This document shows positions 52,629 to 64,000 of a stretch of 64,000 nucleotides of DNA, piece after piece. Source of the stretch: Thermothelomyces thermophilus ATCC 42464 (lineage: Eukaryota > Ascomycota > Sordariomycetes > Sordariales > Chaetomiaceae). A model generated the notes under the pieces. The model saw nothing but the letters and a program-made list of their open reading frames with translations, did no database searches and was not told where the DNA came from. Location of the stretch: contig NC_016477.1 of assembly GCF_000226095.1 (NCBI RefSeq), positions 3,038,001 to 3,102,000 of the forward strand, in the 5' to 3' direction. Positions within the stretch are counted from its first letter, which is position 1, and every line of letters starts with the position of its first letter. Position numbers and translations under genes: made by a program.

Positions 52629-55317
52629 ATAGTTTAAAATAGAGGTGACTTTGACCTTAATATCGACATAGCTACTAACGTTATAGCCGAATAGTTGCTT
52701 GCCTAGCTTGGTTAACTCTATTAGCAAATCTAGGAGTTAGACTAGAGAGATAAGGCTGCTTAAGCTCGAATCAAGGAACTCGAGAACGGCGAAAAGCACT
52801 TATAGAAATTGGTTAACGAGGCCTACGCTAAAATCAAGGCACTCGAGGGTGCTAAAGCAAGCTATATTAAGATCGAACTACCTAGTAAATATAGAAGAAC
52901 TAAGGAAGATCCCGTAGGATTCTTAATAAACCTTTGATCTTACTTCTAGCTTAATGACGATAAGTTTTTAGATGATAAAGCTAAAGTCCTCTATATAGTT
53001 ATAAGACTAGAAGGTAAGGTATTTAGATAGTTCGAGCCTATATAGAACGACTATTCCATTAAGGAAGACAAAGACGACTAAGACGCGTTTATATAAGCAG
53101 TCTTTCAATCCTATAACCGTTTCGAAGAAGAGCTTTAGAAGGTTTTTAGTGACAAAGATAAGAAAATTTATATATAAGAAAGACTTGCTAATCTCTAATA
53201 GACTAAGTTAGTAGCCTCTTATATTATATAGTTTAGATAGGACATACTTAAGTCTTAGCTTAATAATAAAGCGTTAATATAACTATTCTATAACGGCTTA
53301 AAGAAAAAGGTTAAAGACAAGCTATATAAGTATAATTAGCCTAAGACTCTAGATAAATATATTATATAAGCTATTAGAATTGATAATCAACTTTATATAC
53401 AAGAGTAGCAGAAACGAGGTTAAATAAACGGAACTACAGTTAAGGTTAACGATAAGAAAAAGCGAACGTACGTTAATACCTTATATAGGACATACCCTAA
53501 AGCTATAGATATAGACGTAGCGTAGAAGTAGAACCGGAAGAAGACGACTAAAGACAAGTCTAATATTACCTACTATAACTACGGAAAGAAAGGGTACTAT
53601 AAGCAAGAATGTTAAAGCCTAAAGAAAGAGTAGAAGATAGTCCCTAGAAAGGAAATTACGGCTATTGACAAAACTACCAAGGACGTTATCGAAGTAGTAG
53701 CTATAAGCTACAAAGATAGGGGTAGTAATATAGACAGTTTCGGATACAATAGTAACGGTAAAGACGAACAAGCACTATACTCCGAACTGGTCACTATAGA
53801 CCTAGAGACAAGTCTTGCCGAATAGGATACGGTAGGAGAATACGTACCGCTAATTTCGATTCTCCTAGCCTTAAGGTAGTAGGGTTTTACGGTTATATAG
53901 AGGTAGGATGGATCGTAGATAACTAATACCTAAGGAATCGAAAGACCTAGACCTAATATTCTATTCCTCTAGAAACGAATTAAATAGTACTATAATAAAG
54001 TTTTCCGGCTTAATACGGAACTATACGAACAGGATAGACGCTTAATTTGACTTATCTAGTAGAACGATAGGATAAGGGACAAGACAAGGGAACTCTGACG
54101 TATTATAGAAACTATTAAAGGAAGATAGCCTATAATATATAATAGGCCTAATAGCTATGCCAAGTACCTTGATGACTAGTAACTTAGTAACGATATATAG
54201 AACCTAGAATACTAGTTTATATATACGAATCGTAAAAAAGATAAGTATATATAGGAAAGCTACTAGAAGAAATATTCCTACTATAGTATTAGAGTACCTA
54301 TAGTCTATATACAATGGGAAAGATTTAGGAAAGAATTCTAATACCTCTTAGACAACGCTATATAACTATATCCTTAATACAAGGTACATATATAAGTGCC
54401 CTAGTTCTAGTATATAGTATACAGATGCTAATACCACTTCTATAACAAATTCGAAAACAATTATTAGCCGACCTAATGAGGAAATAAGGACAGAAGCTTA
54501 CGTCCTATAGAATAAGTCTACAATATAGGAAATAGAGTAGCTAAATTACTCTAGAAGATCAAAGCCTATGTGACGAACCCAGCTCAGACTTCTTCTAAAA
54601 GGGTTCAGACGAAGGTAGATTGAGCAGGACAGGCAGGCAGGTCGTCTGAGGGATTCGGTAAAGCCAAAGGGTTCACAACAACACTTAGAGTTGTCTCTCA
54701 CAGTAATCAGCAATGCTTGGTATAAGTACTGTAATTGTGATTGTTACCACTGGTGAACTCCCAGAGTTCGCCAGAGTCCGGTGGAACGAGTGACTATATA
54801 CAATTCCCTGTCCTTCCTCCTTGAGTCTTGATCGTGCGATCGCTGCTGCGATCCTGCGATCGTTACCCAAGTGCTCATCTTGATCGAAGTGCGATCACTG
54901 CGATCACTTCCTGATTGGTCCTTAGGTCTTGTGGTTCCTGATTGGTCCTGTGCGCCTTGCCGGGTCGCCTTATGCAGCCAAATCGTGACAGCCTACAATC
55001 TAGAAGGCATTATAATAGTTCTAAAACGAGCCTAGCCTAGGTACTACAGAATAGGACAAGATATATGGGACTTGTGCTAGAGTAACGATTGCCTCTATTA
55101 CGCGGACGAAAAGAAATCGCGAATTCGGGAGCTTTAGATAAAGCTATAGTATATATAACGAAAAGCAGAACAGACTTAATGGTAGAAAGCCGTAAGCACT
55201 TAATGGCTTACGGAAATAAGTACGATCGACGAAGCCGCTATTAGCCGAATAACTAAAGAGGTTAGCACTAACCTAGGAAACAGGTTAGGGCCCTTCAAGG
55301 GGCCCGGAAACTATTAA
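52629..55317 (+). pseudogene. gag of copy D, RIP-mutated and split by a solo LTR
   Basis: Start codon now ATA. After subtracting the 422-bp LTR and its 5-bp duplication, the length is 2262 nt, exactly that of intact gag. Confidence 0.85.
54564..54995 (-). mobile_element. Inverted solo LTR (54,569-54,990) with target duplication GCCTA
   Basis: 422 bp, reading TGTGACG...CGTGACA on +. Its reverse complement is very close to the intact element's LTR, including GATCGCA repeats and TATA region, and carries no RIP load. GCCTA lies on both sides (54,564-54,568 and 54,991-54,995). A small repeat around CGAACTCTGG near the R start distinguishes it from the intact LTR. Confidence 0.9.
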
Positions 55318-57107
55318 TACCCGTGTAACGGCGAGTGGTAGCGTAGTATAGGAGGAACTAGCGTAAGAGACTACTATATTAAGACCTCCCGGCAGAAATA
55401 TAGAAAATCGCTATAATCTTTAGACAACGGCGGCAAGACAAGCGACTATGGATAATAGTATAATGGAAACAGTACGAAATGCTCGTACTAGTAGATAGTA
55501 GAGCAGAGATAAACCTAATTTTGCTAACGCTTATAAATTAGCTATAGATACCCTAGATAATGAAGTAGAAGTATAGTATAATCAAAGGGCCATTTCCAAT
55601 ATAATAGGTATATAAGGAAACCGAACCAATTAATATTATTATGGTAGGAAAGACTATAGTAGTTATATTTAGTATTATGGATATAGGTAACGACAAAGAT
55701 ATAATATTAGGGTTACTATAGTATGAAAATTATAACCTAAACATTAGCTAGAAGAATAGTAGCTACCTATAACCCCGAATGGAGTCATATTTAACTAGCA
55801 AGATAGAGAGCGTGCAAGGATCGTAAGCAGACGATGCTTAAGGGAAGGCATATCCTATAGATCTACTATAAGAGATAGACAGTAGTAGACAGACTACTAT
55901 AGACTCTAGAAGAGGCGGTATAACGACATCGATATCACGATAGAAGGAACGAGCTAAACCGCTAATAGCTGTTCTCTCCGTTAACGAATACAAAGCACTA
56001 TAATAGGAGTAGTAGGTCAAGATAGGAGAAATCGCTAGCATCGCTATAGACGGAACTAAATTTGTATACTATTAGAAAACCGAGAGACAAGATAAGACTA
56101 GGGAAGTACCAAAAGAATATAAAGGACACCTAGCATTCGAACCAAAGCATCTAGAAGGACTACTAGAATACGGCCTATAGGATTACAAGATTAAGCTTAA
56201 GGAAGGAGTACGACTAAAGTTCTTTAAGATCTATTATATAAGCTAGACTTGGAACGAAGAACTTAAGTAATATTTAGAGGAGAACCTTTAAAGAGAATAT
56301 ATCTGCCTATTAATATCGCTAGTAGGCTACCTAATCCTATTTATACCTAAGAAAGATAGAAAGCTATAGTTATATATCGACTATTAGTAACTTAACGAAT
56401 AGACCGTGAAAAACCGATACCTATTACCGTTAATCTTACGGCTCTAAGATTAGTTAGCAAGAGCCTAATATTTCACGCGTCTTGACTTGCTATCGGCCTA
56501 TAACTATATATAGATCAAAGAAGGTAATAAGTGGAAAACGGCCTTTAGGATACCCTATAGCCACTACAAGTACCTTGTTATGCTATTCGGACTTACGAAC
56601 ATGCCGGCAACGTTCTAAGCCCTAATTAATCAAGCTATCTAACCCTTTCTTAACAAATTTGCGGTATATTATCTCGATGACATACTTATCTTCTCTAAGA
56701 TAATAGACAAACACCGGAAGTATATAAAAGCAGTACTAGACGTGCTATATATATACAAACTATTAATTAACAAGGAAAGGAGCAAATTCCACGTTAGGAA
56801 AACGGTATTTTTAGGATATAAGATATCCCTAAGATAAATCTAGATAGAACCTTTAAAGGTTAAAGCTATCAAGAATTGGCTACGACTAACGTTAGTTATA
56901 GAAGTACGAAGCTTTATCGGATTTACAAACTTCTACCAGATATTTATTAGGAACTTTAGAGCGATCGTATAACCTTTATACAAACTTACTAGGAAGAACG
57001 CTAAATTCTAATAGAAAGAATAGCACAAGCAAGCATTTATATAGATCTATAATGCTATTACTAAAGATCTAGTACTGGTATTACTAGATCCTAAGAAGCT
57101 ATTTAAG
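55281..57107 (+). pseudogene. pol of copy D, truncated and RIP-mutated
   Basis: Protease, RT and the start of RNase H, ending at the position equivalent to about 35,067 of the intact copy where E inserted. Confidence 0.8.
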
Positions 57108-57534
57108 TGTCACGGAAATATACATGTAGCTGCCACCTAGGCCACTGACACAAACGGGCCAATCAAGCCGAAGAATGATAGACTAATCAGGACAGGATCA
57201 CACTTGGCAAGAAATGATCCTAGCAGAGGATCACTAGCTTACGACATGAGCCAGGTAAGCTAGTACGGAGGATTACCACGACCGCTAGTGATCCTAGGAT
57301 TATATATATATATAGATAGTCACTCGTTATAGTGGACTCTAAGAGTTCACCAGTAGTAACAATTATAATCACAGTACTCCTACCAAGCATTGCTAACTAC
57401 TATAAGAGATAACTCTAAGTGTTGTTATAAACCCTTTGGCTTTACCGAATCCCTTAGATGACCTGCCTACCTGTCCTGCTTAATCTACCTTTGTCTGAAC
57501 CCTTTTAGAAGAAGTCTAAGCTAGGTTCGTCATA
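57108..57534 (+). repeat. 5' LTR of copy E (427 bp, subfamily A/E)
   Basis: TGTCACGG...GTCATA, same length and U3 type as copy A's LTR. The primer AGTAGTAACAA and PBS TTGTTACTACT remain complementary. Confidence 0.87.
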
Positions 57535-57561
57535 CGTTGTTACTACTCCCTTTGTTCTATC

Positions 57562-59823
57562 ATGGTTCAGAACGGAGGTAACCTTGACCTCGATATCGAC
57601 ATGGCTACTAACGTTACAGCCGAATAGCTGCTTACCTAGCTTAGTTAACTCTAGTAGCAGATCTAGGAGTTAGACTAGAGAGATAAGGTTGCTTAAGCCC
57701 GAATTAAGGAACTCGAGAATGGCGAAAAGTACTTGTAGAAACTAGTTAACGAGGCCTACGCCAAAATCGAAGCACTCGAGACTGCCAAAGCAAGCTGTAT
57801 CAAGATCGAACTACCTGGCAAATACGGAGGAACTAAGGAGGATCTCGTAAGATTCCTGACAAACTTCTAATCCTACTTCTAGCTTAATAATGACAAGTTT
57901 CCGGACGACAAAGCCAAAGTCCTCTATGTAGCTACGAGATTAGAGGGCAAGGCACTTAGATAGTTCGAGCTTACGTGGAACGACTATCTCACTAAGGAAG
58001 ACGAAGACGACCGAGACGCGTTTATATAGGTAGTCTTTTAGTCCTACGACTGGTTTGAAGAAGAGCTTCGGAAGGTTTTTGGCGATAAAGATAAGAAGAT
58101 TTATACGTAAGAAAGACTTGCTAATCTCCGATAGATTAAGTTAGTAGCCTCCTATATTATATAGTTTAGATAGGACATATTTAAGTCTTAGCTTAATAAC
58201 GAGGTATTGATGTAACTATTTTATAATGGCTTAAAGGAAAAGGTTAAAGACGAGCTATATAAGTATAATTGGCCTAAGACCCTAGACAAATATATCGTAT
58301 AGGCTATTAGAATTAATAATCAACTCTATATATAAGAGTAGTAGAAACGAGGACAAATAAACGGAACTGTGGTTAAGGCTAACAACAAGAAAAAGCGAGT
58401 ATACGTCAGTACCTTGTATAGGATATACCCCGGAGCTATAGATGTGGACGTAACGCAGAAGCAGGACCGGAAGAAGACGACTAAAGACAAGTCTAATGCT
58501 ACCTACTATAACTACAGAAAGAAAGGGCATTATAAGCGAGAATGCCGGAGCCCGAAGAAAGAATGAAAACCGACCCTTAGGAAGGAAATTGCGGCTATCG
58601 ACGAAACTACTAAGGATGTTATCGAAGTAGCGGCCACAAGCTATAAAGATAAGGGCAGTAATATAGATAGTCTCGGATATGACGATAATGGTAAAGACAA
58701 ACAAGTACCGTACTCCGAACTGGTCACTATAGACCTAGAGATAGGTCTTGCCGAATAGGATATGGCAGGAGAATATATACCGCTAGTTTCGATTCTCCCG
58801 GCCTTGAGATAATAGGGTTTTATAGTTACCTAGAGGCAGGATAGATCGTGGACGACCGATACCTAAGGAATCGAAAGACCCGGACCTAATGTTCTATTCC
58901 TCTAGGAACGAATCGAATGGTACTATAACGAAGTTTTCTGGCTTAACACGGAACTACGCGAACGGGATGAACGCTTGATTTGACTTACCTAGTAGAGCGA
59001 TGGAATGAGGGACGAGATAAGGGAACTCCGACGTATCGTAGAAACCATTAGAGGGGAATAGCCTGTGACGTATAATAGGCCCGATAGCTACGCCGAGCAT
59101 TTTGATGATTAGCAACTTAGCTACGACGTATAGAACCCCGAGTATTAGTTTATATGCGTAAACCACGGAAAAGAAGAGCATATATAGGAAAACTATTAGA
59201 AGAAATACTCCTACCTTAGCATTGGAGTACCTACGGCTTATATATAGTAAGAAGGATTTGGAAAAGAGTTTTGATACCTTCTAGGCAACGCTACGTGACT
59301 ATACCTACGATACGAGGTATATGTACAAGTGCCCTAGTTCTAGTGTATGTCATACGAATGCTAATACCACTTTCGCGACAAATTCGAAAACAATCACTAG
59401 CCGACCTGACAAGGAAATGAGGATAGGAGCCTCTGCCCTATGGAATGGGTCTATGATATAGGAAATAGAGCGGCCGAATTGCTCTGGAAGATCGAAGCCT
59501 GCGATCTAGAAGGCATTACGATAGTTCTAAGACAAGCCTAGCCTAGGTACTGCAGAACCGGATAAGACATATGGGACTCGTGCCGAAGTAACGATTGCCT
59601 TTATCACGTGGACGAAAAGAAATTGCGAATCTAGGAGCTTTAGATAAAGCTATGGTACGTATGACGAAAAGTAGAACGGACCTAATGGTAGGAAGCTATA
59701 AGCACTTAATAGCTTATAGAAATGAGTACAATTGACGAAGCCACTATTAGCTAAATAACTAAAGAGGTTAGTACTGACTTGGAAAACGGGTTAGGGCCCT
59801 TCGAGGGGCCTGAAAACCATTAA
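57562..59823 (+). pseudogene. gag of copy E, RIP-mutated
   Basis: ATG intact, full length, with many stops. The zinc-knuckle region (around 58,500-58,545) is partly preserved. Confidence 0.85.
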
Positions 59824-62800
59824 CGACCGTATAGCGGCGAGTGGTAGCACAGTATAGGAGGAACTAGTGTAAAAGACTACTATATCGAGACCTCCCGGTA
59901 GAAATATAGGAAATCGCCGTAATCTTTGGACGACGGCGGCAAGACAAGCGATTATAGATAACAGTACAATGGAAACAGCACGAAATGCTTATACTAGTAG
60001 ATAGTAGAGTAGAGATGAACCTGATTTTGCCGACGTTTGTAAATTAGCTACAGATACTCTAGAGAATAAAGCGGAAGTATAGTATAGTCAAAGGGCCATT
60101 TCTAATATAATAGGTATATAGGGAGACCGAACCGATCGATATTACTATAGTAGGGAAGACTATAATAGTTATATTTAGCATCGTAGATATAGGTAACGAT
60201 AAAGACATGATATTAGGATTACTATAGTATAAAGACTATAACCTAGACATTAGCTAGAAGAATAGTAGCTACCTGCGACCCCGAACGGAGTCGTATTCGA
60301 CTAGCAAGATAGGAAGCGTACAAGGATTGCAAGCAGACGATGCTTAGGGAAAGGCATGTCCTACGGATCTACCGTAAGAGACGGATAGTAGTAGGCAGAC
60401 TACTATAGACTCTAGAAGAAGCGGTATAATGACACTGACGTTGCGATAGGAGGAACGAGCTAAACCGCCGATAGCTGTTCTCTCCGTTGACGAATGCGGA
60501 GCACTGTAACTAGAGTAGTAGGTTAAGATAGGAGAAATCGCTAGCATCGCTATAGACGGAACCAAGTTCGTATACTATTAGAAAATCGAGAAACGAGACG
60601 AGACTAGGAAAGTACTAAAGGAATACGAAGGATACCTAGCATTCGAACCGAAGTATCTAGAAGGATTACTAGAGCACGGCCTATAGGATTACGAGATTAA
60701 GCTTAAGGAAGGAGCACGACTAAAGTTCTTTAAGATTTATTATACGAGCTAGATATAGAACGAAGAACTTGAGTGATACTTGGAGGAGAACCTTCGAAGA
60801 GGATATATCTGCCTGTCGATATCGCTAGCAGGCTACCTAATCCTGTTTATACCTAAGAAAGACAGAAAGCTACGGTTATACGTTGACTATTGGTAACTTA
60901 ACGAATAGACCGTGAAAAACCGATACCTATTACTGCTAATCTTACGGCTCTGAGATTAGTTGGTAGGAGCCTAATATTTTACGCATCTTGACTTGCTATC
61001 GGCCTATAACTATATATAGATCAAAGAAGGCGACAAGTGGAAAACGGCCTTTAGGACACCCTATAGCTACTATAAGTACCTCGTCATGCTATTTAGACTT
61101 ACGAACGTACTAGCAACGTTTTAAGCCCTAATTGATCAAGCTATCTGATCCTTTTTTGACAAATTTATAGTATATTATCTCGACGATATACTTATCTTCT
61201 CTAAAACGATAGATGAACACCAGAAGCATATAAGAGTAGTACTAGATACGCTATACGTGTATAAGCTATTAGTTAACAAGGAAAAGAGCGAATTCTATAT
61301 TAGGAAAACGGTGTTTTTGGGATATAAGATATCCCTAGGACAAATCCGGATAGAACCTTTAAAAGTCAAAGCTATCAAGGATTGGCTACGACCGACGTTA
61401 GCTACAGAAGTATAAAGTTTCATCGGGTTTACAAACTTCTACCAGATGTTCATTAGGAACTTTAGAGCGATCATACGACCTTTATACAAACTTACCAAGA
61501 AGAATGCTAAATTTCGATAGGAAGAGCAATACGAGCAAGTATTTATATAGATCCGCGACGCCATTACTAAAGATTTAGTACTGGTGCTGCCAGACCCTAA
61601 GAAGCCATTTGAGGTGGAAACGGACGCTTTAGACTACGCTATTAGAGGATAATTAGGATAACGAGACAAACAAGAGAAGCTACATCCTATAGCCTTCTTT
61701 TTAAAGAAGCTTGATAGATTACGTCTTAATTATCTAATTTACGACAAGGAACTACTTACGATTGTCGAAGCTTTTAAGGAATAGTGACTATACCTTAGCG
61801 GCACGATTAAACTAGTACAAGTATATACGGATCACAAGAATTTGCGATACTTTATAACTATAAAGGAGCTTAACGGATAATAAATATAATAGGCAGAATT
61901 CTTTACGGAATTTAATTTTGAGATCTGCTATAAAAAGGGTAAAGAGAACGTACGAGCGGACGCCTTAAGCCGACGAACGGATTATACAGAAGGACGAACG
62001 GAAACAACGCCACCGTTATTTAAGGAACGAATAGACGGAACGCTACATTATAAAACGTAGATACCTATAGAAGACGATCTACTCGACTCGTTCCTAGAAT
62101 GTTATATAATCTTTCGAGAAGAAAGGATTAACGAGGCATAGTATCAAGTAATACCCGGACTAGTAGTACCTGATGAAGTAAAAGAAAAAGACGGGAAACT
62201 CTGGTACCGAGGTAAAGCGTATATCTACAATAAAGATCAATAGCTGCGAATGATTCGAGAACTCTATAAGTCGAAACTCGGAGGATACAAAGGAGTTACG
62301 AAGACTGTCGTACAAGTTAAGAAACACTACGACTTTCCATAGTTAACGACACAAGTTAAGGAAGTCGTACAGAGCTATAATATCTGTAATCGAAGCAAAA
62401 CGGCGCGATACAAGCCGTATAGGCTACTTCAGCTACTACTAATAGCCGACAAACTATAGAGTTTAGTTATGATAGACTTTATTATAAAGCTACCAGAATC
62501 TAAGGACACGGCTATAGGGGTAATCTACGATAGTATTCTTACTATAGTAGATCGCCTGACTAAATGGATATACTTCTTTCCCTATAAGGAGTCCTAGATA
62601 GCTAAACAGCTAGTAAATATAATCTATTGGCAAGTCGCATCAGTGTACGCTTAGCCACAGGAATAGATTACCGACAGAGATACCAAGTTCGCATTAAAGT
62701 TCTGGCAAGCGTTAATGTAACGATTAGGCATTAATAGCAAGCTATTAACGGCATATCACCTACAGACTGACAGACAAACGGAGTAACTAAACTAAGTTAT

Positions 62801-63500
62801 TAAGTAGTACCTCTGCTCTTACATTAACTATTAGTAAGACGACTAGGTCATGCTATTACTAATGGTATAACTCGCTTATAATATGATGCCAACGGAAACG
62901 ACTAAAGTTATACCGTTCTTCGCGAACTATAGATATAAAGTAGACCTTAGGCAAGGACTAGAGGTTATAGTGCCGAGAGCAGTAGTCAAAGCAAAACAAA
63001 TGTACGTACTATACGAGAAGCTTAAAAACGAACTTGAGTTTGTCAGAACTAGAATAAAGAACTACTACGACAAACATAGGCTCGAGGGACCTCGCCTAGA
63101 GAGGGGAGACAAAGTCTATCTGGTTATACAAAACTTATGAACCAAATGACTAAGCACGAAGCTAGACTTTAAGAAGGTCAGACCCTTTATTATTAAAGAA
63201 CGAATTTCGACATCTAACTATCGACTATCGTTACTATTATCTATACGACTATAGATAGATGTTTTTTATATTTCACTTCTCGAACTAGTACTAAAAAACG
63301 CCAAGGTTGCTACGTATACCGAAGTAAAGGACAAAGAGAAAGAATAGGACGTCGAAGAAATTCTAGATTTATATATTATTAATGGGGAACTATAGTACCT
63401 AGTTAAGTAGCTCGATTTCGGACCGGAAGATAACTCATAGGAACTAGTCAAGAATTTGAACTGCCTTAAGAAACTAGAATAGTTCTATCGCCAGAACCCG
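59787..63500 (+). pseudogene. pol of copy E, RIP-mutated
   Basis: All domains present in order through the chromodomain, broken by RIP stops. A piece at 62,883-63,140 stays open (integrase C-terminal region). The end is approximate. Confidence 0.8.
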
Positions 63501-63599
63501 GATCGACTATAGGCACTAGCTCGGACAAAATGGCCAAGTCGGCCTCCGACAAATCTAGGCCTAAAGAGGACTAGTCAAACGGGATGCTAGCACCCTAGG

Positions 63600-64000
63600 A
63601 CTGTATATTACTAATGACACGTGCCTTGGAATCCTGTAACCTCCGTTCTTCTGCCTCTATTTCCTCTAGAGACTATATGCCTCGACGAAAAAGCTCGGAA
63701 CCCTGCTTCTTTAAGAAACGTTTCTAGTGACAAAGATAAGCTAATCGACCGATAGCCGTCTAAAGTTAAGTTTGAAGAACGAAAAGGGCCTCTTTAGTAT
63801 TAGCCTCTTCTTATTCTATACGTTTTTATTTAGATATAATCTTTATCATTATAAAAAGATTAGCTACAAATATCAAGGTAATAACTAGGCCATGAACAAG
63901 CAGACGTTATATCGGAACTATCGTAAGAACGACCCCGACATATACACTCGCTATAGCAAGAAGAGCCTAACGCTATACGACAAGCCAAGTTCCGCTTGAA
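63600..64000 (-). pseudogene. Antisense Zn-cluster ORF of copy E, partial
   Basis: At the right edge a minus frame shows the last four cluster positions (63,982 to 63,923) as Cys/TAT/TGT/TAC with spacing x8, x2, x6, matching copy C. A shifted frame then reads a coil-like FLKKQGSELFRRGI...SLEEIEAEE. The N-terminus is outside the window. Confidence 0.5.

Larger units (their letters stand above)
52602..57107 (+). mobile_element. Gypsy copy D, RIP-mutated, interrupted by a solo LTR and by copy E
   Basis: Leader, gag and the first half of pol. Contains an inverted solo LTR at 54,569-54,990. Cut at 57,107 by copy E's 5' LTR (target ATTTAAG); the remainder should lie to the right of the window. Confidence 0.88.
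57108..64000 (+). mobile_element. Gypsy copy E, RIP-mutated, runs off the right edge
   Basis: 5' LTR, gag, pol and the antisense-ORF region; the 3' LTR is not reached. Inserted in copy D. gag keeps its ATG (57,562) and is 2262 nt long. Confidence 0.88.

Overview
This window is from a filamentous ascomycete, most likely a Sordariomycete of the Neurospora/Chaetomium type. Genes have short introns (56-118 bp) with GTATGT-like donors and CTAAC-like branch sites, coding exons are very GC-rich, and the products are typical of that group: a MUS-30/LSH-type helicase, a HAUS6-like protein, a GH72 glucanosyltransferase, and a large block of repeats mutated by RIP (repeat-induced point mutation, CpA to TpA).

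Positions 1-24.4 kb are an ordinary gene-rich arm with nine genes. In order they are: the 3' part of an SNF2/LSH helicase (+); a His-rich membrane protein (-); a secreted Cys-rich single-pass membrane protein (-); a GH47 alpha-mannosidase (+); GINS subunit Psf2 (-); a peroxisomal crotonase ending in SKL (-); an RBM25-like splicing factor with a PWI tail (-); mitochondrial ribosomal protein bS21m (+); a HAUS6-like augmin protein (-); and a GPI-anchored GH72 beta-1,3-glucanosyltransferase (+), counting the partial helicase as a tenth. I derived exon-intron structures by hand where needed. No tRNA, rRNA or CRISPR was seen.

From about 25.4 kb to the right edge the window is a nested pile of related Ty3/Gypsy chromoviruses. 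One copy (30,576-38,087) is intact: 414-bp LTRs that read as identical, an open gag, an open pol with protease, RT, RNase H, integrase and chromodomain, a self-priming PBS, a near-textbook -1 frameshift signal at the gag-pol junction, and an antisense ORF before the 3' LTR that encodes a Zn2Cys6-like, coiled-coil protein. Around it lie five RIP-mutated copies (A-E), all on the + strand. C is nested in B with target duplication CAAGA. E is nested in D. B and D share one LTR block. A scarcely mutated inverted solo LTR sits in D with target duplication GCCTA.

The system most worth pursuing is the antisense 'HBZ-like' ORF of this chromovirus family. It is a compact transcription-factor-like protein encoded opposite the end of pol, its cysteine cluster is still recognisable in three RIP-killed relatives, and it lies beside a conserved hairpin next to the polypurine tract. 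The self-priming signal is supported by covariation between LTR and PBS in a divergent subfamily. The flanks of the intact element come from two different internal positions of older copies and lack a target duplication, which points to ectopic recombination or an assembly collapse.
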